From Arenimonas terrae (lineage in GTDB: Bacteria > Pseudomonadota > Gammaproteobacteria > Xanthomonadales > Xanthomonadaceae), in NCBI RefSeq assembly GCF_006265115.1, contig NZ_SMDR01000003.1, forward strand, positions 62,001 through 126,000: a stretch of 64,000 nucleotides of DNA. Direction: 5' to 3'. The notes below the pieces were generated by a model. The model was given only the letters and a program-made list of their open reading frames with translations. It was not told the origin of the DNA and ran no database searches. Shown here one piece after another: positions 1-8,302 of this stretch. The translations under genes were made by a program, and so were the position numbers. How positions within the stretch are numbered: position 1 is the stretch's first letter; each line of letters starts with the position of its first letter.

Positions 1-1667
1 ACGGCGCAGTCGGTGACTGCGGCTTCGCCCAGCAGCCACCAGTCGCGCCGGTTGGCGGTGCCGACACGCTGCGCCGCGCCCGGAACCTCCCACGCGATGC
101 AGGCCAGGGCGTCACTGCGCTGGACCAACAGCCGCCGCCGCTGCGGATCCGAGCGCAGCCAGGCCACGCCGCGCGCCAGCTGCGTCGCCGGCGGCTGGCG
201 GAAGCCGAACTCGGCGACCGGCCCCCGCGCCTGCAGCAGGTTCTGTTCCTTCCAGTCCACCAGGCCGATCCCGGCCTGCCCCGCCAACTGGCGCGCCTGC
301 CGCATCACCGCGCGCGAGGAGTTCTCGTCGTCGAGCAGGGGATGCACCACGAAGCCATAGCCACTCCACAGCAGCACCAGCAGCGCCGCGCACGCCGGCA
401 GCGCGCCGCGCACGCGTCCCCACAGCGCGGCGACCAGACCGCCCGCACCCACCGTCGCCAGCATCCACCACAGCCAGCGCGCTTCGTCGCCCAGGCCACG
501 TTCGGCAACGAGCCGCCGGGCGAAGCCCGGGTCCGAGACCAGCGCCGCCGCGCCCGCAGCCAGCAGCAGCGCCGACAGCGCAAGCACGAAGGCCAGCACC
601 GCCCGCCGGAACCCGGCGCGCTGGCTGGTCGACTCCAGGAAGGGCGCCGCGGCCAGCGCCAGCGCCGGCAGCGCCGGCAGGATGTACATGTCGCGCTTGC
701 CGGCGCTGGCGCTGAAGAACAGCAGCACCAGCACGCACCAGGCCAGCGGTAGCCAGACCCGCGCATCACGATCGCGCCAGGCCTGCTTCCACGGCTCCAG
801 CAGCCATGGCAGGGCCAGCGAGAACGGCAGCCAGAACAGCGCGACCACCTGGAGGAAATACCAGGCCGGTTCATGGTGGTGCCAGGGATCGGCGTAACGC
901 TGTGCCGTCTGCTTGAACAGGATGTTGCCCAGGTACTCCTGGTGTTCCGGATTGCCGCTGCCCAACCCCACCGCCAGCACCGGTCCCAGCCACAGCGCGA
1001 TGGCGGCCAGGAAGGCGAGGCCGCCCAGCGCCCAGCGGCCGCCGTTGCCGTTTCCAAGCTCCGCCAGTCCGCGCCAGCGCCAGCGCACCATCGCCGCGAA
1101 CGGCAGCAGCACCAGCAGCGGCAGGAACCCCACGCCCTTGCTGATCACGCCCAGGCCCGCGGCGAAACACCCGGCCCAGAACCAGCGCCAGGCCGGACCC
1201 AGCAGCAGATGACGGCACAGCCCGTAGAACGACAGCGTCGTCAGCAGGACGAGGGTCGGATCGATCTGCGCGCGTTTGGCTTGGTAGACGAACTGCAGGC
1301 TCACCAGCACCGCGGTCGCCGCCCACCAGCCGGCGCGCGGCGTCCAGAGCCGGCGGCCGAGGTCGTAGACCAGCCCCAGCGTGCCCAGGCCTGCCAGCAG
1401 CGACGGCAGCAGGAAGCTCCAGCGCCAGCTGCCGACCACGAAATAGGCCAGCGACAGCAGCCAGAAATAGAAGGGCGGCTTGTCCGGATACAGTTCACCG
1501 CCGCGATGCGGGAACAGGAAATCGCCGCTTTCGACCATCTGCTTGGCGACCAGCACGAAGCGCGGCTCGTCGGCAGGCCAGGGCTCGCGCAGCCCGTAGC
1601 CGGCCGCGAGCACGAAGAAGGCGAGCGCGAAGAGAATCCAGGCCTGGCGGCGGTCGGTTCCGGTCAT
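1..1667 (-). CDS. GT39/ArnT-like membrane glycosyltransferase, 3' end cut by window
   Basis: The reading frame is open from ATG 1667 to the window edge (555 codons visible, stop outside). The first 20 residues are a hydrophobic segment. It is followed by PADEPRF, the Asp-Glu pair (residues 33-34) typical of the first periplasmic loop of PMT/ArnT enzymes, then YPDKPPFYFW, and a run of further hydrophobic segments. Family members move a sugar from a polyprenyl-phosphate carrier to lipid A or protein at the periplasmic face of the inner membrane. The acceptor cannot be told from sequence. It lies 36 bp downstream of rsmB on the same strand, so it is probably the last gene of the def-fmt-rsmB transcript. 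Confidence 0.8.
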   Translation of the reverse strand, partial: MTGTDRRQAWILFALAFFVLAAGYGLREPWPADEPRFVLVAKQMVESGDFLFPHRGGELYPDKPPFYFWLLSLAYFVVGSWRWSFLLPSLLAGLGTLGLVYDLGRRLWTPRAGWWAATAVLVSLQFVYQAKRAQIDPTLVLLTTLSFYGLCRHLLLGPAWRWFWAGCFAAGLGVISKGVGFLPLLVLLPFAAMVRWRWRGLAELGNGNGGRWALGGLAFLAAIALWLGPVLAVGLGSGNPEHQEYLGNILFKQTAQRYADPWHHHEPAWYFLQVVALFWLPFSLALPWLLEPWKQAWRDRDARVWLPLAWCVLVLLFFSASAGKRDMYILPALPALALAAAPFLESTSQRAGFRRAVLAFVLALSALLLAAGAAALVSDPGFARRLVAERGLGDEARWLWWMLATVGAGGLVAALWGRVRGALPACAALLVLLWSGYGFVVHPLLDDENSSRAVMRQARQLAGQAGIGLVDWKEQNLLQARGPVAEFGFRQPPATQLARGVAWLRSDPQRRRLLVQRSDALACIAWEVPGAAQRVGTANRRDWWLLGEAAVTDCA

Positions 1668-1703
1668 GGCGGCGGAAGATAACACCGCCGCCGGCGGACG
1701 GCC

Positions 1704-3014
1704 TCAGCCTGTCTTGGCCAGGCGAGCGTAGAAGAAGCCGTCCATGCCGTCCTCGCCGGGCAGGCGCTGGCGCCCGGGGCCGCTGGCGCGGCCGAAGCGC
1801 GCACCGAGCGGCTCGGCACGGGCGTCCGCGGTGCGGGCGAGGAAGGCCGCCACCTGGCGTTCGTTCTCGTCGCGCAGCACCGAACAGGTGGCGTAGACCA
1901 TCCGCCCACCCGGCCGCAGCAGCGGCCAGAGCGCGTCGAGCAGGCGCGTTTGCGCCTGGACCACGGCGGGGATGTCGGCCGCGCGCCGGTGCCACTTGAT
2001 GTCAGGCTGGCGGCGGATGATGCCCGTGGCCGAACAGGGCGCGTCGAGCAGGATGGCGTCGAAGCGGCGGCCGTCCCACCAGGTGTCTGGCGCGGCGGCG
2101 TCGGCGGCGCGGGATTCGATCCGCGCACCCGCCAGCCCGAGGCGTTCGAGGCGCTGGCTCACCTGGCGCAGGCGGCGCGGCTCGAGGTCGAGCGCGAGCA
2201 GTGCGCCGTCGCCGATGCGCTCGGCGATCTGCACGGTCTTGCCGCCGGGCGCCGCGCAGGCGTCGAGCACCCTTTCGCCCGGCTGCGGATCCAGCGCCAG
2301 CACCGCCAGCTGGGCGGCGCCGTCCTGCACGCTGAGCGCGTTTTCGCGCCAGCCGGGCAGGCGGTCGACCGGCACCGGCTCGTCGAGCCGCAGTGCGCCG
2401 GGTACCGCGGATACGGCCTGCGCGGAGATGCCGGCAGCCTCGAAGTCGCGAGTTAAGGCTTCCGCATCCTGCCCCGCGTGCACGCGCAACCACAGCGGCG
2501 CTGAGCGGTTGTTGGCGTCGAGCATGGCCTGGAAAAATTCGGGCCAATCCGCGCGCAGCGCATCCACCAGCCAGTCCGGATGGCTGGCCATCACCGCCGC
2601 GTCGTCGCTGACCGGCCAGGCTTCGCGGCTGGCGCGGCGCAAAACCGCGTTCACCAGGCCGACCAGCGGTGCGCGCCCGAGGTCGCGGGTGGCCTCGGCC
2701 GTGGCGCCCACCGCCGCATGGGCCGGCAGGCCCAGCGCATCGAGCTGAGCGAGGCCGGCCAGCAGCAGGCAATGCACGGGATGGTCTCGACCGCCCAGCG
2801 GTTTGGCGAGCCAGCGCGACAGCGCGAACTCGTAGCGGCGACGGTGCCGGAGCGCGCCGAAGCAGATGGCCTCGAGCAGGGCGCGGTCGCGCACGTCGGG
2901 CAACGCGGGCAGCACGTCGGCCAGCACTGCCTTCAGTGAGCGCCCTTCCGCCAACACTGCCGCCAGCGCCCGCGCGGCGCGCGCGCGCAGGGCCGAACCG
3001 GTGGCTGCCGTCAT
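1704..3014 (-). CDS. rsmB: 16S rRNA (cytosine-967-C5)-methyltransferase RsmB
   Basis: A 436-residue protein of the usual length for RsmB/Sun. Residues 1 to about 140 form the NusB-like RNA-binding domain. The C-terminal half is the SAM-dependent methyltransferase. Visible motifs are [10 protein letters not shown] (251-260, SAM binding), DAPCSATG (324-331, with Cys327) and YATCS (374-378, with the second cysteine at 377), the two-cysteine signature of RNA m5C methyltransferases. The enzyme methylates C967 of 16S rRNA. Its ATG overlaps the fmt stop by 4 bp, which suggests translational coupling in the conserved def-fmt-rsmB operon. Confidence 0.97.
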   Translation of the reverse strand: MTAATGSALRARAARALAAVLAEGRSLKAVLADVLPALPDVRDRALLEAICFGALRHRRRYEFALSRWLAKPLGGRDHPVHCLLLAGLAQLDALGLPAHAAVGATAEATRDLGRAPLVGLVNAVLRRASREAWPVSDDAAVMASHPDWLVDALRADWPEFFQAMLDANNRSAPLWLRVHAGQDAEALTRDFEAAGISAQAVSAVPGALRLDEPVPVDRLPGWRENALSVQDGAAQLAVLALDPQPGERVLDACAAPGGKTVQIAERIGDGALLALDLEPRRLRQVSQRLERLGLAGARIESRAADAAAPDTWWDGRRFDAILLDAPCSATGIIRRQPDIKWHRRAADIPAVVQAQTRLLDALWPLLRPGGRMVYATCSVLRDENERQVAAFLARTADARAEPLGARFGRASGPGRQRLPGEDGMDGFFYARLAKTG

Positions 3015-3937
3015 GGCGCCTTGAGCGCCGGGCGGGCGTTGAGGTAGTCGGCGATGGCGACCGGGCGGCCGCCCTCGCGCTGCACCCGCAGCAGGCGCAG
3101 CGAACCTTGGCCGCAGGCGACGTCCAGGCCGTCGCGGCCGGCGGCCAGCACGGTTCCCGGCGCGCGACCGGACTCGCCCGATACAGCGCGGGCGGCATGG
3201 ATGCGCAACCGCTCGCCGGCAAGTTCGGCTTCCGCCACCGGCCAGGGATCGAACGCGCGGACGCGATTGGCCAGCACCTCGGCCGGCAGCGACCAGTCCA
3301 GGCGCGCCTCGGCTTTGTCCAACTTGTGCGCATAGGTCACGCCTTCGGCCGGCTGCGGCTGGGGCACGGGGCGCATGCCGGCGCGCACCAGCTTCAGGCC
3401 GTCGGCCAACACTTCGGCACCAAGCGCGGCGAGGCGGTCGTGCAGGCTGCCGCCGGTGTCTTCGGGGCTGATCGGCGTGGCCAGCGACAGCAGTACGGGG
3501 CCGGTGTCGAGACCTTTTTCCATCTGCATCAGGCAGACGCCGGTTTCGGTGTCGCCCGCTTCGATCGCACGCTGGATCGGCGCCGCGCCGCGCCAGCGCG
3601 GCAGCAGGGAGGCGTGCACGTTCCAGCAGCCCAGCCGCGGAATGTCGAGCACCGCCTGCGGCAGGATCAGGCCGTAGGCCACCACCACGATCAGGTCCGG
3701 CTGCAGTGCCCGCAGCGCCTCGCGCGCCTCGGCGGCCTTGAAGTTCTCGGGCTGGAACACCGGCAGGCCGCGAGCCAGCGCCTCGACCTTCACCGGCGAC
3801 GGCGCCAGCTGGCGGCCGCGGCCCGCGGGCCGGTCGGGTTGGGTGTAGACGGCCACCACTTCGCCGCGTCCGGCGGCGGCGCGCAGGCAGGGCACCGCGA
3901 AGCCGGGGGTGCCGGCGAAGACGATGCGCAGCGCCAC
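3011..3937 (-). CDS. fmt: methionyl-tRNA formyltransferase
   Basis: A 308-residue enzyme that formylates initiator Met-tRNA using 10-formyl-tetrahydrofolate. The N-terminal formyltransferase domain carries the catalytic triad expected for the family: Asn106 and His108 in [12 protein letters not shown], and Asp144 in KGLDTGP. The C-terminal part (about 205-308) matches the tRNA-binding domain. The start is GTG at 3935-3937, one base after the def stop, and the end overlaps rsmB. With def this makes the formylation/deformylation pair. Confidence 0.97.
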   Translation of the reverse strand: MALRIVFAGTPGFAVPCLRAAAGRGEVVAVYTQPDRPAGRGRQLAPSPVKVEALARGLPVFQPENFKAAEAREALRALQPDLIVVVAYGLILPQAVLDIPRLGCWNVHASLLPRWRGAAPIQRAIEAGDTETGVCLMQMEKGLDTGPVLLSLATPISPEDTGGSLHDRLAALGAEVLADGLKLVRAGMRPVPQPQPAEGVTYAHKLDKAEARLDWSLPAEVLANRVRAFDPWPVAEAELAGERLRIHAARAVSGESGRAPGTVLAAGRDGLDVACGQGSLRLLRVQREGGRPVAIADYLNARPALKAP

Positions 3938-3938
3938 G

Positions 3939-4451
3939 TCAGGCGGCCGCGTCGGAATTGCGCTGCTGCTTGGCCAGCTTCTTGCGGACCTGTTCGCGTT
4001 TTAGCGGCGACAGGTAATCGACGAACACCTTGCCCGCCAGGTGGTCCATCTCGTGCTGGATGCACACGGCCAGCAGGCCGTCGGCGTCGGTCTCGAACGA
4101 CTTGCCGTCGCGGTCCAGCGCCCGGACGCGGACCCGGTCGGCACGCTTCACGTCGGCATAGATGCCCGGCACCGAAAGGCAGCCTTCCTGGTAGACCTGG
4201 CTGCCCTCGGAATCGAGGATTTCCGGGTTGATGAACACCATTGGCCGGCTTTTGTCTTCGCTTACGTCCAATACCAGCAGGCGCAGGTGGACATCCACCT
4301 GGGTCGCCGCCAGGCCGATGCCGGGGGCGGCATACATGGTCTCGAACATGTCGTCGATCAGACGGCGCAGGGTGTCATCCACCTGCTCGACCGGCTTGGC
4401 GACGGTTCGCAGCCGGGGGTCGGGGAATTCCAGGATGGATAGCTTGGCCAT
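3939..4451 (-). CDS. def: peptide deformylase
   Basis: A 170-residue metallo-deformylase that removes the N-formyl group from nascent proteins. All three family motifs are intact: GIGLAATQ (44-51), EGCLS (89-93, metal-binding Cys) and HEMDH (133-137, two metal-binding His and the catalytic Glu). The frame stays open far upstream, but ATG 4451 gives the canonical MAK start and length, and anything longer would run antisense through the LysM gene. It is the first gene of the leftward def-fmt-rsmB operon and diverges from the LysM gene across about 138 bp. Confidence 0.97.
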   Translation of the reverse strand: MAKLSILEFPDPRLRTVAKPVEQVDDTLRRLIDDMFETMYAAPGIGLAATQVDVHLRLLVLDVSEDKSRPMVFINPEILDSEGSQVYQEGCLSVPGIYADVKRADRVRVRALDRDGKSFETDADGLLAVCIQHEMDHLAGKVFVDYLSPLKREQVRKKLAKQQRNSDAAA

Positions 4452-4519
4452 GGAGGGGTATTTGGGGAATACGGGACCGGACCTCAAGGGCCGGTGCATC
4501 ATCATACCCCGGGGCGGGC

Positions 4520-4550
4520 TTGCAATCCCGGGCCGGATTTGGGCTATATT
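4520..4550 (+). promoter_or_regulatory. candidate sigma-70 promoter for the LysM gene
   Basis: TTGCAA (4520-4525) and TATATT (4545-4550) lie 19 bp apart in the 138-bp divergent gap between def and the LysM gene, which starts at 4590. The -10 match is good and the spacing is slightly long. This is read from sequence only. Confidence 0.4.
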
Positions 4551-4589
4551 CGCCCAACCTGTCCGGGGAAAATCAGGTGGATAGCTGCC

Positions 4590-5696
4590 ATGTTTAAACG
4601 GCTTCTTGCAGTTAGCGCTGCGATGTTGCTCACCCTCGCCACCGCCGCGATCGCGGATGAGCTGCGCGGGGACCATCCGACGACCTACACGGTCAAAAAG
4701 GGCGACACCCTTTGGGACATTGCCGGCCGCTTCCTCAAGAAGCCCTGGCTGTGGCCCGAGATCTGGCAGGCCAATCCGCAGGTCAAGAACCCGCACCTGA
4801 TCTATCCGGGTGACGTGCTCAGCCTGGTCTACATCGACGGTGAGCCGGTGATCCAGTCCGAAGGCCCGCAGATCGGCGAGGCGATCGACACGATCCCGCT
4901 GTCCGACATCGAGCCCTTCCTGAAGCAGTTCACCGTGGTCGACGACGTCAAGTCGCTGCCCTATGTGGTCGGCCTCGAGGAGGACCGCCTGTACAGCACC
5001 GCCGGCCAGCTGGTCTACGTGCGCGGCCTGGAAGGCGCCCAGCCCGGCCAGGTGGTCGACCTGGCGCGACCGGTCTATGTTTTCGGCGGCGGCAAGGGCA
5101 AGGAACAGCCGGGCCATTCCGACCTGAATTTCCGCGGCGACCGCGAGCACAAGCACTGGACCAACCCGAAGGGCTTCGGCGAGGCCGGCGGCGAGTTCCT
5201 GGGCCACGAACTGCAGATCCACGCGACCGGCGAAGTGACCCAGATCCAGGGCGAAGTGACCGTGGTGGTGCTGCGCGAGGAAGGCCGCGAGATCCGCGTC
5301 GGCGACCGCGTGCTGCCGACCGAGGCCCAGCCCTACGACCTGCAGTTCATGCCGCGCGCTCCGGACAGCATTCCGGAACGGGCCCGCATCCTCGCGGTCG
5401 CGGACGGCATGGAAGCGGGCCCGAAGGTGGTCGTGGCGATCTCCGCCGGCGCCCGCGACGGTATCCGCAACGGCCACGTGATGTCGATCTGGCATGACGG
5501 CGCGAACCGGCCCGACGTGGTCGCGCATCGCAACAAGCTGGCTGCCAATGCCGACAAGGTGGCAATGCCGGACGACTTCCTGGGCCGCCTGATGGTGTTC
5601 CGCACCTTCGACAAGGTCAGCTACGCGCTGGTGATGGAAGGCATCCGCCCGGTGCGCCAGGGCGATCTTCTCAAACACCCGGACGCGACCCAGTAA
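4590..5696 (+). CDS. exported LysM peptidoglycan-binding protein
   Basis: A 368-residue protein. It has a signal peptide (residues 1 to about 22, hydrophobic core followed by ATAAIADE) and a single LysM domain at about 31-80, starting [17 protein letters not shown] and ending in the PGDVLSL turn. The rest (about 100-368) has no catalytic motif that I recognise. LysM domains bind N-acetylglucosamine in peptidoglycan, so a periplasmic cell-wall-associated role is expected. Proteins of this layout are commonly found divergent from def and upstream of dprA in gammaproteobacteria. The start at ATG 4590 was chosen because it gives the signal peptide and follows an AGGTGG ribosome site. Confidence 0.88.
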   Translation: MFKRLLAVSAAMLLTLATAAIADELRGDHPTTYTVKKGDTLWDIAGRFLKKPWLWPEIWQANPQVKNPHLIYPGDVLSLVYIDGEPVIQSEGPQIGEAIDTIPLSDIEPFLKQFTVVDDVKSLPYVVGLEEDRLYSTAGQLVYVRGLEGAQPGQVVDLARPVYVFGGGKGKEQPGHSDLNFRGDREHKHWTNPKGFGEAGGEFLGHELQIHATGEVTQIQGEVTVVVLREEGREIRVGDRVLPTEAQPYDLQFMPRAPDSIPERARILAVADGMEAGPKVVVAISAGARDGIRNGHVMSIWHDGANRPDVVAHRNKLAANADKVAMPDDFLGRLMVFRTFDKVSYALVMEGIRPVRQGDLLKHPDATQ

Positions 5697-5721
5697 GACA
5701 GGTCGCAGCGTAAAGTTCCTA

Positions 5722-5754
5722 CATCGCGGCGCCTTCGGGCGCCGCGATGCTTTT
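5722..5754 (+). terminator. intrinsic terminator with UUCG loop after the LysM gene
   Basis: A perfect 12-bp GC-rich stem (5722-5733 with 5738-5749) closes a UUCG tetraloop and is followed by C and TTTT. It sits 25 bp after the LysM stop and ends only 6 bp before the dprA ATG, so dprA must depend on read-through or on a promoter overlapping the hairpin. Confidence 0.8.
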
Positions 5755-5760
5755 GGGGCC

Positions 5761-6876
5761 ATGAGTCCCGACCTCGCCCTGCTCACGCTCTCCCGGGCCC
5801 GACTGCCCGACGCGCTGTTGCGCCAGCTGCTGGACCAGCACCCCGACCCCGCAGCCGCCTTGGCTGCCGCCGGCCACGGGGCCGGGCTGGACCTGCCTGC
5901 GGCCAGCCACGCGTGGCTGCGGCAGCCGGATCGGCAGCGGCTGGATGCCGACCTGGCCTGGCTGTCGCGCCCGGGGCGGCGACTCCTTGGCTGGCACGAT
6001 GCCGACTACCCGGCCCTGCTGCGCCGCAGTCCGGCGGCACCGCCCCTGCTTTTCGTCGACGGGGATCCGGCGCTGTTGTGGTCCGCCCAGGTGGGCATCG
6101 TCGGCAGTCGGCGACCGAGCGCCGGTGGCCACGATCATGCGCGGCGGTTCGCGCGGGCGTTGGCCGGAGCGGGCTGGACGATCACCAGCGGGCTGGCGCA
6201 GGGGATCGATCGCGCTGCCCACGAAGGGGCGCTCGACACAGGGCGGACCATCGCCGTCGTGGGCACCGGCCTCGACCTCGCCTACCCCCCGGGGAACGCC
6301 GCGCTGATGGCCCGGGTAGCATCCAATGGCGCCGTCGTGAGCGAACACCCCCCCGGCACCGGCGCCCTGTCGACGCACTTTCCCAGCCGCAATCGCATCA
6401 TTGCCGGGCTGAGCCTGGGCACCCTGGTGGTCGAGGCGGCGTCGCGCTCGGGCGCCCTGATCACCGCCCGCCTCGCCGCGGAAGCGGGCCGGGAGGTCTT
6501 CGCCCTGCCGGGCTCGATCGACAACCCTCTGGCCCGCGGCTGCCATCGCCTGATCCGGGATGGCGCGGCCTTGGTCGAGGGGCCGGAGGAAGTCGTCGCT
6601 GCCCTGGCGCCCTTGGCCCTGCGGCTGGCCGAGATGCTGCGCGGACAGCTCGGCGACTGCGCCGCCACGCCGGTTTACCGGTCAGCCGACGGACAGTCGC
6701 CGGGGGATCCGGACCACAGCCGGTTGTGGTCGGCCCTGGGCCATGACCCCACCGGCATGGATGTCCTTGCCGAGCGGACAGGATTGACGGTCGCCGCCCT
6801 GTCCTCCATGCTGCTGATAATGGAGCTGGAAGGGCACGTGGTGAACGACCACGGACGGTACGCCCGGAGGCCCTGA
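5761..6876 (+). CDS. dprA: DNA-processing protein DprA
   Basis: A 371-residue protein with the DprA/Smf Rossmann fold. Visible family motifs are [26 protein letters not shown], the PPGN segment, [12 protein letters not shown] and the [12 protein letters not shown] block. The N-terminal part resembles the helical extension. The C-terminal 60 residues ([14 protein letters not shown] onward) form the winged-helix domain. DprA loads RecA on incoming single-stranded DNA during natural transformation. ATG 5761 is only 6 bp past a strong terminator and is preceded by a poor ribosome site (GGGGCC), so basal translation may be low. Confidence 0.95.
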   Translation: MSPDLALLTLSRARLPDALLRQLLDQHPDPAAALAAAGHGAGLDLPAASHAWLRQPDRQRLDADLAWLSRPGRRLLGWHDADYPALLRRSPAAPPLLFVDGDPALLWSAQVGIVGSRRPSAGGHDHARRFARALAGAGWTITSGLAQGIDRAAHEGALDTGRTIAVVGTGLDLAYPPGNAALMARVASNGAVVSEHPPGTGALSTHFPSRNRIIAGLSLGTLVVEAASRSGALITARLAAEAGREVFALPGSIDNPLARGCHRLIRDGAALVEGPEEVVAALAPLALRLAEMLRGQLGDCAATPVYRSADGQSPGDPDHSRLWSALGHDPTGMDVLAERTGLTVAALSSMLLIMELEGHVVNDHGRYARRP

Positions 6877-6911
6877 CCTTCCCACCGCGCCGCAGGCGCA
6901 GGCTGAGGGTA

Positions 6912-7385
6912 ATGAAAGAGACCATACTGGACGTCCTGCTGTACCTGTTCGAGCACTACTTCTACGACGACCCCGATGCCGTCCGGGATCGCGACTCGCT
7001 CCAGAACGGCCTGATCCAGGCCGGCTTCAGCCCCGCGGAAATCAACAAGGCCTTCGACTGGCTCGACGAGCTCGCCCGCCAGCGCCCGGCCGCGGCCGCG
7101 CCACGCCTGGACACCCCGGTGCGCGTCTACTCCGAGCCCGAGCTGGACCGGCTGGACATCGAATGCCGTGGCTTCCTGATGTTCCTGGAACACAGCGGCG
7201 TGATCGATGCCGACCAGCGCGAACTCGTGCTGGACCGCGTGATGGCCCTCGACCAGGACGAAGTGGACGTGGACGACCTGAAGTGGGTCGTGCTGATGGT
7301 GCTGTTCAACCAGCCCGGCTCCGAAGCCGCCTACGCCTGGATGGAAAGCCAGATGTTCGAGGACGAACCCGAACCGGTCCACTGA
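6912..7385 (+). CDS. smg: Smg family protein (DUF494)
   Basis: A 157-residue acidic soluble protein that fits the Smg/DUF494 family by length and by its start (METILDVLxYLFE-like) and end ([12 protein letters not shown]). It lies 35 bp downstream of dprA, the place this family occupies next to dprA and topA in many gammaproteobacteria. The biochemical role is not established. No signal peptide or membrane segment is visible. Confidence 0.93.
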   Translation: MKETILDVLLYLFEHYFYDDPDAVRDRDSLQNGLIQAGFSPAEINKAFDWLDELARQRPAAAAPRLDTPVRVYSEPELDRLDIECRGFLMFLEHSGVIDADQRELVLDRVMALDQDEVDVDDLKWVVLMVLFNQPGSEAAYAWMESQMFEDEPEPVH

Positions 7386-7406
7386 GGCCGGGCGGGAAAG
7401 CGCAGC

Positions 7407-7434
7407 GCCCGGCCCCGGCCGGGCTTTTGTTTTT
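7407..7434 (+). terminator. intrinsic terminator after smg
   Basis: A GC-only inverted repeat (7407-7414 with 7417-7424) is followed directly by TTTTGTTTTT (7425-7434). It ends the dprA-smg transcript before the GYF-domain gene at 7474. Confidence 0.85.
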
Positions 7435-7473
7435 GGGGAGCGCGCCGCAGGGCGCGCCGCGTGGAGAACGCCG

Positions 7474-8142
7474 ATGAGCACTTGGTATTTCGTCGATCAC
7501 GGACACAACCGTCAGGGGCCGGTGGACGCCGAGGCCCTGGCCGAAGCCCACCGCCAGGGCCGGCTGGACTACAACAGCCTGGTCTGGCGCGAAGGCATGG
7601 CGGAATGGGCGCCGCTGGGCCAGTTCCAATCTGAGCTGGGCCTCAAGCCGCCGGGCTTGCCGGCACCGGGCATTCCGGCGCCCTCCGTCGCTCCGGCCCC
7701 GCCGGCAAAAAACAGCGGCTGCGGCCCGATCGCGATCGTCGCAGCCTGCGTCGGCGTTGCGCTGATCGCGGTCCTCGCCATCCTGGCGGCCATCGCCATC
7801 CCTGCCTACAACGACTATCTGGTGCGGGCCAAGGTGGCCACGATCCTGGCGGAAGCGCAGACGGCCAAGGTGCACGTATCCGAATTCGTGGCCAACACCG
7901 ACCGCTGCCCGCGGGACGCCGCGGAGCTGCAGCTGGGGGCGCCCTACAGCGAGGGCCTGGCCGCCCTGGACGTGGTCCCGCTGGGCGACGGCGTGTGCGT
8001 AATCGAGCTGACCCTGGGCCCCCTGCCCCAGGCCGCGACCCTGGCCGACAGCCGGATCTACCTGCGCCGCGAGCAGGACGGCAGCTGGTCCTGTACCAGC
8101 GACCTGGTCCAGCAGAAATACCTGCCGGCCACCTGCCGCTGA
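7474..8142 (+). CDS. GYF_2 (DUF4339) domain protein with pilin-like membrane segment
   Basis: A 222-residue protein in three parts. Residues 1-52 (TWYFVDHGHNRQGPV ... VWREGMAEWAPL) are a GYF_2/DUF4339 domain, usually cytoplasmic. Residues 58-78 are a Pro/Ala linker. Residues 86-130 are a transmembrane helix running into LAAIAIPAYNDYLVRAKV, nearly identical in style to the N-terminal helix of type IV pilins but without the prepilin peptidase site. The C-terminal part has four cysteines (145, 175, 207, 221), as expected of an extracytoplasmic pilin-like head. The function is unknown. Terminators or promoters on both sides suggest it is transcribed alone. Confidence 0.75.
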   Translation: MSTWYFVDHGHNRQGPVDAEALAEAHRQGRLDYNSLVWREGMAEWAPLGQFQSELGLKPPGLPAPGIPAPSVAPAPPAKNSGCGPIAIVAACVGVALIAVLAILAAIAIPAYNDYLVRAKVATILAEAQTAKVHVSEFVANTDRCPRDAAELQLGAPYSEGLAALDVVPLGDGVCVIELTLGPLPQAATLADSRIYLRREQDGSWSCTSDLVQQKYLPATCR

Positions 8143-8188
8143 GGTCCTGCCGGCGGCCGGCCCCGGGCCCTTCCCTGGCCGCCCTTGC

Positions 8189-8219
8189 TTGACAGGGTCG
8201 GCCGGGCTGGTGCCTTAAT
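8189..8219 (+). promoter_or_regulatory. candidate topA promoter
   Basis: A perfect TTGACA (8189-8194) with a weaker -10, CTTAAT (8214-8219), 19 bp downstream. It lies 84-114 bp before the topA start. The predicted leader begins near 8226. Confidence 0.45.
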
Positions 8220-8232
8220 GAAAAAAGACCCC

Positions 8233-8255
8233 CGGCCCGCGACCCCCGCGGGCCG
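8233..8255 (+). promoter_or_regulatory. GC-rich hairpin in the topA leader
   Basis: CGGCCCGCG (8233-8241) pairs perfectly with 8247-8255 around a 5-base loop, just after a run of six A. It lies between the putative topA promoter and its ATG. On the + strand there is no T-run after it, so it is a leader structure. Read on the - strand it is followed by a T-run and could stop antisense transcription. Confidence 0.4.
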
Positions 8256-8302
8256 AGCCATCTGGGCGCCCGAAAAGTGGCCCCACGGAGCATCCCCCGG
8301 CC

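Noticed and set aside
4452-5786. Extension of def upstream to a 615-residue protein
   Set aside because: The extra 445 residues would be antisense to the LysM gene and its terminator. The deformylase alone is complete at 170 residues.
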